A DNA stretch of 64,000 nt from Hordeum vulgare subsp. vulgare (taxonomy: Eukaryota > Streptophyta > Magnoliopsida > Poales > Poaceae). How positions within the stretch are numbered: position 1 is the first letter of the stretch; every line of letters starts with the position of its first letter. A program made the position numbers and the translations under genes. Shown here piece by piece: positions 1 through 13,700 of this stretch. The stretch covers positions 337,817,948 through 337,881,947 of the forward strand of contig NC_058523.1 in the NCBI RefSeq assembly GCF_904849725.1, written 5' to 3'. Below the pieces are notes generated by a model. The model was not told the DNA's origin. It did not search any database and saw only the letters and a program-made list of their open reading frames with translations.

Positions 1-900
1 TCAAAAAAATATGGCAAGGGAATAACATCATATGATCCAACTAGGGACAATTCTTTTGGTAGCTTTTGGGCTTCTAGAATAAGCTGCCCCTACCCAACTT
101 ATTCTAGAAGCCCAATTAAAAATATGTTTTTAGAAGTGTACTAGTTAAGTCTTGACTATTAGGCTTTTAAAAGAATAAATCTGGTAGGGCTTCTAGAATA
201 AGGTGTGTAGGGGGCAACTTATTTGAGCTTATTCTAAAAGCCAAAAAAATAACTCGCCCTAACAAGGCTCGTGATACATCAAGATCGTGCCATCTCAAGA
301 GCATGAGAGAGAGAGAGAGATTGAACACATAGCTACTTGTACATACCCTTGGCCCCGAGGGTGAACTACTCCCTCCTCGTCATGCATGGCCTCCGTTGGG
401 GTGATGAAGATGGCCACGAGAGATGATTCCCTCTCTCTACCAGGGTACTGTAAAGGATCCATATGGGTTTTTCATCGATACACAGAGTTGCGGCTGTGGA
501 GCGGAAGTTCTCTCTTTATTTCTAGGGTTTATCATATATATAAGATTTTTCTGCGTTGGAACCACGCCAAATGGAGCCACGTTGGCCCCATGAGCCATCA
601 AGGCGCGGCCTAGGGGGCCCTGTTGGCTTGTGGCCATGGGTGGGCCCCCTTCGGTGGTTCTTCGCTCTAGTATTGCTTATTTCCTCTAGAAACAATTATA
701 AAAAATGTTTCGGGTGATTCCGAGAACTTTCATTTTTTGCACAAAAACAACACCATGAAAATTGTGCTGAAGACAATGTCAGTATGGCTTAGTTCTAAAT
801 AAATCATATAAAGTGCATCAAAACCGTAGGAAAGTATTGTAAACATAGGCCAACATGACATGAATACTTCATAAATTATAGATACGTTGGAGACGTATCA
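1..900 (-). mobile_element. LTR fragment, Sabrina/WHAM-like gypsy element
   Basis: Read on the minus strand, this stretch begins at base 900 with TGATACGTCTCC, the usual start of a Triticeae gypsy LTR, and runs off the left edge of the window. Around 600-650 it holds the 'product-name-like' GC block (GGGCCCAC, CACAAGCC) that is also present in the LTRs at 22621 and 30622. A GA microsatellite lies near 308-321. Whether this is a solo LTR or one end of a full element cannot be told. It inserted into the end of an older LTR that resumes at 901. Short open frames here (386-613, 437-637) look like chance. Confidence 0.7.
44..259. mobile_element. Tourist-like (PIF/Harbinger) MITE inside the LTR
   Basis: About 216 bp with imperfect terminal inverted repeats. 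The left end starts GGGACAATTCTTTTGG and the right end, read backwards, starts GGGCGAGTTATTTTTTTGG; both continue into a GCTTCTAGAATAAG core. Within it are further palindromes of TTCTAGAATAAG and CTTATTCTAGAA. It has no coding capacity. It interrupts what should be continuous LTR sequence. The flanks are CTA on the left and TAA on the right, so a clean 3-bp TWA duplication is not proven. Confidence 0.5.
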
Positions 901-1024
901 ATCACCTATTCACCCCTTTAGTCGATAACTAGAACTTTAAATTGGTACGAGAGTAAGTTGCTCCCTTGTTCTTTTTGATTCTGTTTAACCACATGGAGTT
1001 ATAGCTATGTCCACTGCATGAATA
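901..1024 (+). other. Outer element: LTR tail and decayed primer site
   Basis: Between the minus-strand LTR that ends at 900 and the gag-like frame that starts near 1025 lies a short leader. TGGTACGAGAG at 943-953 resembles TGGTATCAGAG, the site complementary to the 3' end of initiator tRNA-Met that many copia and gypsy elements use. The preceding CACCTATTCACCCC looks like the last bases of a copia LTR. This makes 901 onward the 5' end of the oldest element in the window. Confidence 0.45.
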
Positions 1025-2087
1025 ATGAAGGTCTCTAGCGCATTCCTAGTCTTGGATGGCATGGATTACCGCAAGTGGAAGAACAAGATGCACATGCATC
1101 TCGAAGCCAATGACAAAGACCTCTCGTATGTCATCATGGCTAGTATTACCATGGTGGGCGAAGGTCTTACTGTTGATGATGTGAAGATGTTCACTCAATT
1201 GGACTCCACCTCAAAGAACATGATCTATGGTCATCCAACCAAAGGGCAGTACGACCGTGTGAGTTTTGGAGACTTCTAGGCAGATCTAGGAATTGCTCTC
1301 TAAAGTCAACGAGGGCATCTCAACTCAACGAGGCTCTTGAGTTGATGTACTTCTCAATCTGTTCAACCGCTTCAAGAGGCTTTACAACAAAAATATTCAC
1401 CTCATGTTTGATCATCTTACTGTTTTCTCCAATGAGCTAGTCACACTTGGCGCCACTCACATCACTAAGCATGAAGTGGTGAAGAAGTTATTGAGGTCCC
1501 TTGATAGTTCATTTGACACCGTCACTCTCTTGATACAAGAGCGTCCCGACTTCAAATATCCGGATCCCGCTGATTTTCTTGAGAGGCTAAATACTCATGA
1601 ATTCTAGCAAGGTGAGAAGAGAGATATCTATGGTGCAGTTACAATCATTCTCTTGCCCTCAAGGCAAATGATGTATCTTCGTCTGAATACGAATATGACT
1701 GGAGCTCAAATGGCGCTAAAGACATCGACACAGAGCTCGCACTACTTGCGTGGAAATTCTAGAAGTTCATGAAGTCAAAGTAAGTTGGAAAATCTTTAAA
1801 GTACGACCCCAAGAAGTCAGGAGAAATGCCTTCTCCTGACAACTAGAAGACATGTCACAAGTGCAAGAGACCAGGCCACTTCATCGCTGATTGTCCTTGA
1901 TGGGAAAGGAATCAAAGAATAAGAGCAAAGAATATGACTCTAATGACAAGAATAAGAATAATAAGAAGCACTTCAAGTCTTCATGGCACAGAAAGAGCTC
2001 CTCTGGTAGAGCTCATGCATGCATTGACAAGGAGATGGGTTCATAAGTAGAATCTGAATCTGATGATGTTGAGGGGGAGTGTGAGGA
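1025..2087 (+). pseudogene. Copia-like gag, fragment 1 (outer element)
   Basis: Degraded gag of a Ty1/copia-type element. The first open piece (1025-1279) has the DGMDYRKWKNKMHMHLEAN block typical of copia gag N-termini. A second (1404-1607) carries the UBN2-type block around LLRSLDSSFDTV and LIQERPD. A CCHC zinc knuckle (CHKCKRPGHFIADC) is intact at 1853-1894. Stops and frameshifts separate the pieces. After the knuckle comes a Lys/Asn/Ser-rich stretch that runs up to 2087, where the Sukkula-like element is inserted. The reading continues at 15345 and again at 49228. No protease, integrase or reverse transcriptase belonging to this gag was found. Confidence 0.75.
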
Positions 2088-5000
2088 TGTCACACCCAGT
2101 TTTTGGCCTTCCTGGCTAATTAACTTATTTCAAAAATTAGGACCAATTAAAAAAATTGTGAGTGCTTGTGATGCTTGGAGTGACTATTGTTTGCCTGATT
2201 TCTTGAATGCATGTGATTGCTCCCCATTAATTCTTGCCATCCTCCTAATCACCTCCTCATCCCATGTTCTCCTGCCTAATGATCATGCCATGTGTTTATG
2301 ACAGATATCTACTTTTACCAAATATTATTTTCACCAAAAAGCATTTCTTGAATTAAACCTTAAAACCCGTGAGATGAGACTTGTACTACTAGTCCTCAAA
2401 GTAGGGAATTTATTTTGCACCAATTATTTTATTTAAAACCTATTATAAAAATGTCTTCCAAAAACCACAATATTATTATTTTAAAAGTTATTTTATTACT
2501 TTGTTTAAAAGCCTTTCTGTGATGCCAGAAATGGTCTCTTATGAAGGAAAGTTATTTTTATTGCTTCCAAAATATTTAAAAAAATTTAGGGAAACTTAGT
2601 GGATATATTTATTCCATATATATGAGTTTCAACACATGGTCATGTTCAAAATATTGGGCAAATCCCTCCTAAACCATTCCTCCCTATTTTAAGCTTTTGA
2701 AATATTTCTATAAGAATTATTCTCAATAAATTCCAGTAAAATTCTAGCATTTCATCTATGATATTATTGATGATCTTGCCAAATTTCATCTCAATACAAG
2801 TTGATTTGACTCCCCTAATTATCCTAAAACCCTATCGTCCAGATTCAAATTTGAGAACCTCTACATTGTGAAATGTCTCCAATTGTGCTCAAATTTGGTG
2901 GACATGTTCTAATACTCCAATAAGGCATCCACACCAAGTGGTACATCAAGGAGAATAGAAGAACTTGTCCTAAGACCCTCCAAACCCTATCTGTTGATTT
3001 CTGACTTTGGTAAACTTTACGTTATAAAGTTTCTCCAATTAACCTTAAACGTTTTGTGCATGCCTTAATGCTCAAATAATGCCCCTACACCAAATATTGG
3101 ATTTGTGGGAGTTGATTTGAATAGGGTTGTAAGCAGAAATCAATTTCTGCCCATTTCAAGGGTTTTCCAAGTCTACATTGGAAAGCTTCTCCAGCAAATC
3201 CCAAATATGGTGTGCAAGATTATTTTCATCTATTATTTGAGCCTGTTAAGTTTCATAGCCATTGGAATCCATCTGGTAACCTAACCACAGATCAAACACC
3301 TTGTGTGCACTCACTAAATTGGCTTATTTTGCCCCTTCCACTTTTACCCTTGAGCTCAACTTTCTACCACAGCTATCTCTAGTTACATTTTTACCTCCAG
3401 TAACATCCCCATGGCCACTGGTCAATTATTGGAGAAGGACCCTATGTAACAACTCCTCATTTTCATCCTTGGCTGCACTGTTTTACCTCTCTTCCCATGC
3501 TTCTGCTTAAGCTAATACCCCCAATTCTTTCCAGAGCCTCTCTAGTGTGTCAATCCTTCATTTCAAACCAAGAGATGGCATGCTCATGTGGAGAAAATGA
3601 GCAGCACATCTACAACTTCATTTCTGGCTGAAACATAGCTTTGTACAACAAGTACTAGCTACCCCCCTCTTCTTGATCTCAAACTTGGCAGTATTGTAGT
3701 CCTCTCATAGATAACACTGCCACACATAATGTTTCCCCAAGACTCCCCATTTGAGACCCACTCTCCTTAACTCTAAGTTTGCTGTTGAAAACTTAACAAC
3801 TGTCAAACCCCAATCAAAACTGGTCCTCTTGGGTTCAAACTCCACCAGTGCTTCGTGGCATGCATACCTTGCATGTTTGACACCTTGGCATGGCCAAGGG
3901 GTGGCCCATGACACCAAGTGGGGTGGTGACCACCTCCCTGGCATGCAGAAACGGTGCTCCGCACCTTGTCTTGTTTCTCCAGGGCGTATCCAGCCGTCTC
4001 TTCATGTCTCAGAGCACCAGGGCCTATCCTTTGACTGGTTCAAGCTCCTTCCGGACACCAGCTCGCCGCCAAAGTGCCCCAGGGACGCATGTATGCCCGT
4101 GCCCTGAGAGCACCGAGAGCTCCTGAGCTCTTCTTCTCTTCTCCCTCTCTTATCTCCTCTCCCTGAGCCCTCACTATATCTCTCTCGTTTCCCCCCTCTC
4201 CCTAGGACCTCGAGGCACCCCATTTCTCCTCCCTTGCTCTGTCTCCCCTCCCATGGCCGAACCTCGCCGGCGGCTTCCGTTCCAACTTGCACAGGACCGA
4301 TGCTCCCCTCGCCCTAACCTCCCCTGCGGGCGCTCTTGTACGGGGCGAGCCCGTTCCCCTTCCTTTGGGCCTTCTCCTAGTGCCAAGGACCCGGGACTAG
4401 AGGAGGTTGCGACCACCTACACTGCCCTAGGAACCGACAATGCTTGGGCCTTCTCCGACCGGAAGGAGCCACCCAGCTGGGTGCGGCTCGTGCTCCGTTG
4501 CCCTCCGCCGGTGGACCACGGAAAACGGTGGCCGATAGCATGGGCCCCCGGCGGCAAGGGCTCCTCTCCTCCTCTGCTGCCTGTTTCGGCGGGAGGTTGA
4601 AGAAAGGCCGCGAGCCCCACTCGTCAGCTGGTTGGCAAGGCCGCCAGGTGGGCCGCACCACTTATGTGGCCGCGCTTCGGTGGGAGGCCGTCTCCCCGCG
4701 CGAGAAGCACACTTCGCGCAAGGCGTCTTCTGCGTGGCCGCGGTTAGCCAGCCGAGCTATTGGGCCGGCCCGAAGACCTATCCAAAGCCCTGGGGCCAGG
4801 ATAACCCCCAGAGGCTAAGCCTTTTCTCATTTTTATTTCTATCCATAGCTTATAAATTCCATCCAAAATTCATACTGACTCCAAATTACTTGATTCCAAT
4901 TTCTACATTTTTCCAAGACATGTTTATGTGGTGTTTTATTTAAATCCAGTTCTGGATAGATTAAACCCCACTTTGTGAAAATCCTAGAGGACTCAACTCA

Positions 5001-6992
5001 ACTCCAAATGGAGTGATTCCAATTCCTAAGGCCTTCTAAAATCATTCCCTAGTTTTAGAACCTTGGTCAACATTTTATTCTGGATTTATTCTGTTGCATA
5101 AAATAAATAGCTTCCTATTGCTATTTATTCCATGATAGAAAATTCCTAGTATATTCATTCCAACTCCAAATCCAGTGAGACCACTTCCAAATATTTCTAA
5201 AATCATTCTCAGTTTATTGAGTGCCTCCAATCATTTTTAAAGAGAATGATTCCTGTAGGCTTCTTCAATAATAACCTATTCCTCTTTCCATATATTCAAA
5301 AATCCTTGATGATTCAAATCTCCTATGGAAAGCTTCAGGTATTTTTCTGATGACCAGAGAAGTCCAAGAAAAATATAACTTCTATTTTATGGCACTTTTA
5401 TTTCTGCTTGATGTGTGGCTTACCGTGGTTGTTTCCGACGATAGTTGACGGGTAGACGGAGTATTCGGAGATGGAGCGGAAGACCTCGAAGACCCCGAGT
5501 ACTTACGTGAGCAAGGCAAGCAGCCCTTTGACCATGACTGAGCATATGTTACTTTGCATGTTAAAATAGCCAGTATTCCCGTTGCTTATGATAATAAGTG
5601 TCGGTAATCATTAGATATGATTTTACCGAAGGCTCCCCCGGAGGACATTCATTAAGGTTGACCCTACCCCTTGAGGGTTCTGCTAATACCATGTTGACAA
5701 GTAAATATAGAAGTAGTAGTATCATGAGCATGATGTTGTCATAAAGCAAGAGTTTGCTAAAACCCCGTCGGGTACCACTAATGCCTGAGGGTGATGATGA
5801 GTTAGGTGGTCACTTTTGGTGAAGTGATGCACCCGGTATTTGTATGAGTATGGTTTCGGAAATGGGAATACATTTATGATGTGTCGATCGTCCCAACCTT
5901 ACCAGTACGACCACGTTACCCCCTATGGGATGAGGCTAGGTTAATTACTCTGGTCGGTGCTAGCAAAGAGCCACATTACTAGTGGCGAGAGTGATGTGTG
6001 GTCACTCTCGTGATGGGGTCGTGCCGGGTAGGACGACTATGCCATTTTTATGAGTTCCAGTCACACCGTTGGTCCCCGCATGGTTAGTACAGTCCAGAGT
6101 TGGTGCTCGTAAGATGTACAACATGTGGGCTGGGTACCAATCGAGTGGACCTCTTTGTCTAGTATCATCAGGGGAAAGGCATTGATCGGGTACTTACCTC
6201 GGGTATGTGATATACCGCGAGTCTTGGATGACATGGAAGTTTCCCGGATCTCGTGGGTCCAGCGTACTACCTCTGCAGACTGTAAACTATTCGAATAGTC
6301 GTGTCCACGATCAAGGATAGTTGGGTAATCCTGCTTAAACTACGTCCAGTTGTTTCCGCATTAACCAAGTGTGTGTGAGTGTGTGTGGTGACAAAAAGGT
6401 GTTGCTATGATAGCAATGATATGACCAAGTTCGGTGACTTGGCATATAGGGTCAACCCGGATGGTTCAGCCCTCGACAGATATATTGATATCTGTAACCT
6501 GTTCTTCAAAAGTAATTCTTTAACTTGATGCATATTCATGATCATTTCCACCAAGATGAGTTACACCAAAGATGCATGATATTGTTATCCTTCACTTTTG
6601 TTGTTCATGTCATGGGCAGTTTGCGAGTACATTCAAAGTACTCATTAGTTTGCCACTGGTTATTTCATTGATCAGGTACGAAAGAATAGGATATGTTGAA
6701 GATTAACTCGGTGACGTTCATGCGAGCTAGGATGCTTCCTAGTCAGAATGCCTGTAGGATAAGGCTGATGGCATGGGTTCACGCTTTCAACCAATAATTC
6801 CGCTATTTGTCCAGTTTGGAGCTTTGGCCTTTAAGGCCCTATATATGTAAGACTCGACCGAGGTGGTCATTTATTGTATCAAACGGTATGTATGGATGTA
6901 AGACTCTTTTATTCGGTAACTGTGTTCGGTGAGCATTGATCTTTGGGATCACTGAGCACGACGGTCTCGACTCGTAAGTCGAGGTCCCCACA
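2088..6992 (+). repeat. 5' LTR of the Sukkula-like element
   Basis: 4,905 bp from TGTCACACCC to GTCCCCACA. It pairs with 10745-15344. It has about 290 bp (roughly 3751-4043) that the 3' LTR lacks, and a different GC-rich block at about 4500-4655. Several open frames of 60-120 residues between 3700 and 4950 are byproducts of GC-rich sequence, not genes. Confidence 0.9.
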
Positions 6993-6996
6993 GAGC

Positions 6997-7009
6997 TGGT
7001 ATCAGAGCC
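6997..7009 (+). other. Primer binding site, initiator tRNA-Met type
   Basis: TGGTATCAGAGCC, four bases after the 5' LTR, is complementary to the 3' end of plant initiator tRNA-Met. The bases that follow (ATCCTGACTATAGGAAGCC) are also found after the primer site of the chromovirus at 21714. Confidence 0.88.
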
Positions 7010-10000
7010 ATCCTGACTATAGGAAGCCATTAGTTAGAACGGCAATTAGTAAGGATAAAAATGCTTTCAGATCCTTCAATATACTTACAAAACCTATATG
7101 TCTTCTCGACTCTCCTAAATCTTCAAAGAAATTGAAGGTTATGCTCTAGCCTTCCACTCTTATTTCCTTGACACTCCTCGTCTACTTTTTCAAAACTTGC
7201 AAATGGTCGCTAGTACCTTATGCCATCTGACAACGGGATAAATTGAAATCCTCGTGGGCAGCCCGGAAGGAAGTAACCTTTCCAGGCAAACACATGTGCT
7301 GAAAGACAGAGAAGACAACTCTGGGACCAGACGACACCAACAGAAGTACCTCCATGAGAAACAAGGACGTCGAGCCTTAGAAAATGGTGAAACCCTGGGC
7401 ACTGTTCGAGAGTGATGCCACTTCCACCTACGATAATCTGGACATAAAATATGCAAACCTTGATCTACATCACTAATAGAGCGACCCTGTCAGTTATAAG
7501 GAATTGTGTCGACCACCACCGGTGGATGAGAACCTCGCCATTTGGTCCGCCTCACCTTAGTGAGCAGGAAAAACGGTTCTCTTTATCCCCCGCTCTAGGT
7601 GTCGATATCGCAATTATGATTGACAGATCAAAACTCTATCATGTCTTGCAAATATCGATGCATGAAGATGTCCACTTGAGACTCTCGAGGCCTCAGAAGA
7701 CAAGAAGCAATGACAGGATCATGAAGACAACAGAAGACCCTGTCACTGACAGCAACGAAGGACTACCTTCGTCAGCAGACTCCTCGGACAAGAAGACACT
7801 GACAAGATCATGAAGACAAGGATATCCTGTCAATGACAGCCATGAAGAACCACCTTCGTCATCAACTTCCCAGACGAGAAGACAACAAAAGTTCTTTACA
7901 ACTCAAGCGGATTCCTTCGGCAAGCGACAACAAGAGGCGTGACAACACCATGAGAAGGTCCAGAAGACTTAGCGGACTCCTCTCTGAGGCACGAAGCAAG
8001 CACGACCGTCGAGTCCAAGAACCTAGGTTAAGATGAGTCGTGAATTCCCCATGCGAAGTCGAGTCCGTGAAATGGTTCGGATGGACCATGTTGTGTGTTG
8101 CTTATTTTTGTTGTTTGTGCTTTGATATGAGTCGCACTTTTGCTTAGGCAACAAGCATGCGGTTATATCACTCATCTTATTTTTGATGTTCAAATGATTT
8201 TAGCCCTTGTTTGAGTTGACTTTTCAACGCTTGTTTGATTGCACTGAAACCCTTAGACACCCCCTCTGTGCTCTCTCTCTCACCCTCCCGAGAACTGAAG
8301 ACGACAAGGCAAGATGCACCAAGGATAAACTTCGAAGGACGACTGACACTGACTGTGTTATCCTGGACCACACGCAACCCGTAATAGTTATGCTTTCCCT
8401 CATGACTCGAAAGCCTCGCTAGACTAGACTAACTTCAACAAGCTTTTCCGGCTCAAGTATTCTGGTCACGTGTCTAGTATACGGACTTGCCAGAACACCT
8501 GTGGGTCCCCAATAAACCCCGCTTAGCATCGAATTCCTCATGGAATGAGCGATCGCAGTGAACAAGTATCCTTCAATCTTAATATAACACCATAACCCTG
8601 ATGCCATGAGAGGATCATTCTTTGATATATAAGGGTATAGACTAAAGACTGTCGTGGTGATGACGATAGGTGTCTTGAGGATATAGCTAGACTATCTTGG
8701 TGGATCATAAGACCCTTATGAAGGTAGGTAAATTTGGTGGAACAAGTTGATATAGTAGCATAACCAATATAATCTGGAGTAAGATTGGATTTAGTAGGAC
8801 GATTATCATCGCGAACATTATTCTTGGTGGTATACATGACTTTAGCAAGTAGTTGCATTGGTTTGGCGATAATTATCAGGATGACTCGGAGTATCAAGTA
8901 GAATTCTTATTGGATTTGAGTCTTGGATTTAAATAGGTAATCTTAATAGAGCATCGAGGATGACAGAGACCACATGGTTCAGAGTAAATTGGATTTAGCC
9001 CGATAATCTCGATCATGACACCATGTTTCCCGGTGGATATAGAGTGCGTATACTTGGAGTTGCCAAATTGATTTACAACCTATGTGGTTTGGCCTTGGAG
9101 ATTAGCTGGCCATGATTATTGAAGTTGGTGGATATACTATGACGTAATCCTTGCAGTAATATGTGAATTATGAGGACTCTAAGAGATTATGTAGAACCCC
9201 GTCAATATTGGATTTGTAGCAGTGACAGGTCCAGTAATGATTGATCGGAATGACGGATCACTTGATCGGATTCACAGAAAGGAAACAAGATATTGGATTG
9301 GTATACTATGTGTTTCCTTAATATAGTAATGTAGTACCCTGTCCATTGGATGACTTAGATGGACATTTGGATTTGTTGTGTCTTTAATTCAATCATAGGA
9401 ACTTGTATGTATCCCCAAGGTTCTTTCATAAGAATGCATGTGCATTGTTGCTACACCATGCTTGTAGTGTTTGGGTTTAGTTCTTCCCTCAACCCGGAAT
9501 TAGCTAGCATGAGGGGTGTGGAGTTGACCCACGTGGGATGGTATCTTTGATGAGATGAGGTGATATCGTCCCGAGATTTGAGGTCGAACTATTGGCATAT
9601 AAGGAATGTGCTTAGCGATAAGATGATAACTATTCGCCCACATCCTAAGTTCCTTGAGACCCTAAAGATTCGCTGAGCCACAAGATGGACGGATTATGAC
9701 CCTAGAAAACGACTCTAAGTTGTTAAAATATGGCCAGTACCCGCCCATAGAAAGTTCTGTTCTCCTCACCTGACTCTTGAGCACTGTGCTTATGTCCTGT
9801 TTGGGCAAAGTATGTGGTCATCCTCACTGACGACACACTTACTCACCCAGTAAAACGAAGAACACCTTAGTCGTGTTTGGACGAGCCCAGGAACGCTGAT
9901 TGTTATGCCTCTCGAGGGTGCAGTGTTATCTCGAGAAGGCGGGCTTCTCGAAGCAACCCCAAACAGCAGAAGTCTACCCTCCTCAAGACAAGACGAAGGA

Positions 10001-10730
10001 CCGTCATGGTAGGGAAACCATGGCAACGAGGAAGAAGCAGAAGACATCAACCGACTACATCAACGATGTCCAGAAGCCTCGACGATTCAAGACGATGAAA
10101 CCTTTGGACAAGCGAGAGGATAAAAAACCTGCTAAAGGTGATTCTCGCTTGACGAGCCGCAGACCTTGGGGATGGATGACTGGTCTATACTCTTGGGTAG
10201 CCAGCTCATCCAGAATCCCTCGCAAACCCTCGCAGATGGCAGGACCTGTTCTGGACTCTGAGCCTCTGAGCTTAGACTCATGGGTGAGACCCAACCCGGA
10301 CCCTTCCACGAGAAGTCTTCCAAGACTATTTGCGACCATAGTTTGCCTGCCAAAAGGAAGTCAAGGACTTCCCCGTAAGCAGGAAGCTACACGAAGACTT
10401 TGGCAGTGCGTTCTAACATGAGACATCTAGATGTCACTAACCGGCATGCGAAGCCCCAGGACCAGATCCCACACACACCATCTTGCCACGTATTCTGACT
10501 TGGAATGCACTTGCAAGCCAAAACCTTGTGCGAACATAGTTCACCAAGCCCTTCACCTCTATCAAGCATAACTTATTGCCAGATCCCGCAAGGACATGCG
10601 AACATTGGAAGTTGTATCATCAAGCACCTCAAGACCACAACAACAACATGGGGACATGAAGACTACCTCCGACTCAAGATTTTGTATCTCTCCAATCCTA
10701 GCCTAGAAATCTCGGGGATGAGATTTTCTT

Positions 10731-10744
10731 AAGGGGGTAAGATC
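10731..10744 (+). other. Polypurine tract of the LARD
   Basis: AAGGGGGTAAGATC directly before the 3' LTR primes plus-strand DNA synthesis in LTR elements. With its upstream context (CTCGGGGATGAGATTTTCTT) it closely matches the tract of the chromovirus at 40156-40172. Confidence 0.8.
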
Positions 10745-13700
10745 TGTCACACCCAGTTTTTTGGCCTTCGTGACTAATTAACTTATTTCAAAAATTAGGA
10801 CCAATTAAAAAAATTTGTGAGTGCTTGTGATGCATGGAGTGACTATTGTTTGCCTGATTGCTTGAATGCATGTGATTGCTCCCCATTAATTCTTGCCATC
10901 CTCCCAATCACCTCCTCATCCCATGTTCTCTTGCCTAATGATCATGCCATGTGTTTAGGACATATATCTACTTTTACTAAATATTATTTTCACCAAAAAG
11001 CATTTCTTGAATTAAACCTTAAAACCCTTGAGATGAGACTTGTACTACAAGTCCTCAAATTGGGGAATTTATTTTACACCAATTATTTTATTTAAAACCT
11101 ATTATCAAAATTTCTTCCAAAAACCACAATATTATTATTTTAAAAGTTATTTCATTATTTTATTTAAACGCCTTTCTGTGAGGCCAGAAATGGTCTCTTA
11201 TGAAGGAAAGTTATTTTTATTGCTTCCAAAATATTTAAGAAAATTTAGGGAAACTCAGTGGATATATTTATTCCATATATATGAGTTTCAACACATGGTC
11301 ATGTTCAAAATAATGGGCAAATCCCTCCAACACCATTCCTGCCTATTTCAAGCTTTTGAAATATTTCTATAAGATATATTCTCAATAAATTCGAGTAAAA
11401 TTCTAGCATGTCATCTATGATATTATTGATGATCTTGCCAAATTTAATCTCAATACAAGTTGATTTGACTCCCCTAATTATCCTAAGACCCTATCTGTCC
11501 AGATTCAAATTTGAGCAACTCTACATTGTGAAATGTCTCCAATTGTGCTCCAATTTGGTGGACATGTTCTAATACTCCAATAAGGCATCCACACCAAGTG
11601 GTACATCAAGGAGAATAGAAGAACTTGTCCTAAGACCCTCAAAACCCTCTCTGTTGATTTCTGACTTTGGTAAACTTTACATTATAAAGTTTCTCCAATT
11701 AACCTTAAACGTTTTGTGCATGCCTTAATGCTCAAATAATGCCTCTACACCAAATATTGGATTTGTGGGAATTGATTTGAATAGGGTTGTAAGCAGAAAT
11801 CCATTTCTGCCCATTTCAAGGGTTTTCCAAGTCTACATTGGAAAGCTTCTCGAGCAAATCCCAAATCTGGTGTGCAAGCTTATTTTCATCTATTATTTGA
11901 TCCTGTTAAGTTTCATAGCCATTGGAATCCATCTGGTAGCCTAACCATAGATCAAACACCTTGTGTGCATTCACTAAATTGGCTTCTTTTGCCCCTTCCA
12001 CTTTTACCCTTGAGCTAAACTTTCTACCACAACTATCTCTAGTTACATTTTACCTCCAGTAACATCCCCATGGCCATTGGTCAATTATTGGAGAAGGGCC
12101 CTATGTAACTACTCCTCATTTTCACCCTTGGCAACAATGTTTTACCTCTCTTCCCATGCTTCTTCTTAAGCTAATACCCCCAATTCTTTCCAGAGCCTCT
12201 CTAGTGTGTCAATGCTTTATTTCAACCTAGAGATGGCATGCTCATGTGGAGAAAATGAGCAGAACATGTACAACTTCATTTCTGGCTGAAACATAGCTTT
12301 GTACAACAAGTACTAGCTACCCCCCTCTTCTTGATCTCAAACTTGGCAGTATTGTAGTCCTCTCATACATAACAATGCCACAAATATTGTTTCCCCATGA
12401 CTCCCCATAACCTTCAGGACACCACCTCGCCGCCAAAGTGCTCCAGAGATGCATGTATGCCCGTGCCCTGAGAGCACCGAGAGCTCTTGAGCTCTTCTTC
12501 TCTTCTCCCTCTCTTATCTCCTCTCCCTTGAGCCCTCACTATCTCTCTCTCGTTTTCCCTCTCTCCCTTGGACCTCGAGGCACCCCATTTTTCCTCCCGT
12601 GCTCTGTCTCCCCTCCCATGGCCGAATCTCGCCGGCGGCTTCCGTTCCAACTTGGACAAGACCGAGGCTCCCCTCGCCCTAACCTACCCTGCCGGCGCTC
12701 CTGAACGGGGCGAGCCCGTTCCCCTTCCGTTGGGCCTTGTCCTGGTGCCAAGGACCCGGGACTAGAGGAAGTTGCGGCCACCTCCACTGCCCTAGGAACC
12801 GGCGACGCTCGGGCCTTCTCCGGCCAGAAGGAGCCAGCTCGGTGCGGCTCGCGCTCCCTTGCCCTCCAGCGACTCCGTCGGGCCCGATGACTCCGTTGCC
12901 CTCCGTCGGGCCCGATGACTCCGCTGCCCTCCGTCGGGCCCGCTGACTCCGTTGCCCTCCACCTCCAGGTGGGCCGCACCACTTATGTGACCGCGCTTCG
13001 GTGGGAGGCTGTCTCCCGCGCGAGAAGCGCACTTCGCGCAAGGCATCTTCTGGGTGGCCGCGATTAGCCAGCCGAGCTAGTGGGACGGCCCGAAGGCCTA
13101 TCCAACGCCCTCGGGGCAGGATAACACCCAGAGGCTGAGCCTTTTCTCATTTGTATTTTTATCCATAGCTTATAAATTCCATCCAAAATTCATACTGACT
13201 CCAGATTACTTGATTCCAATTTCTACAGGTTCCTAAATTCAAGATCTATCCACATATGTGCCTTGCACATTTTTCCAAGACATGTTTATGTGGTGTTTTA
13301 TTTAAATCCAATTCTGGATAGATTAAACCCCACTTTGTGAAAATCCTAGAGGACTCAACTCAAATCCAAATGGAGTGATTCCAATTCCTAACGCCTTCTA
13401 AAATCATTCCCTAGTTTTAGAACCTTGGTCAACATTTTATTCAGGCTTTATTCTGTTGCATAAAATAAATAGCTTCCTATTTCTATTTATTCCATGATAT
13501 AAAATTCCTAGTATATTCATTCCAACTCCAAATCCAGTGAAACAACTTCCAAAATATTTCTAAATCACTCTCTGTTTATTGAGTGCCTCCACTCATTTTT
13601 AAAGAGAATGATTTCTGTAGGCTTCTTCAATAATAACCTATTCCTCTTTCCATCCATTCAAAAACCCTTGATGATTCAAATCTCCTATGGAAAGCTTCAG

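Larger units (their letters stand above)
6993..10744 (+). other. Non-coding interior of the LARD
   Basis: 3.75 kb between the LTRs. All six frames are broken and none of the open stretches (for example 7451-7813 or 9900-10421) shows gag, protease, reverse transcriptase, RNase H or integrase motifs. Around 7720-7880 there are imperfect direct repeats built on GAAGACAA and CTTCGTCA. In barley LARDs the interior is reported as conserved but non-coding, so structure or packaging signals are possible; I see nothing more specific. Confidence 0.75.

Noticed and set aside
41..262. Clean TSD for the MITE
   Set aside because: Flanks CTA and TAA do not match as one 3-bp duplication; the inverted repeats support the element, the duplication does not.
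309..321. GA repeat as a regulatory element
   Set aside because: Simple microsatellite in an LTR fragment; similar GA runs occur in the Angela LTRs.
3751..4943. Cluster of 60-124-residue frames in the LARD 5' LTR
   Set aside because: Overlapping frames on both strands in GC-rich LTR sequence; not kept in the 3' LTR.
7451..10421. Open frames in the LARD interior as relics of gag
   Set aside because: None shows a gag core, knuckle or any pol motif, and adjacent pieces do not join into a consistent protein.
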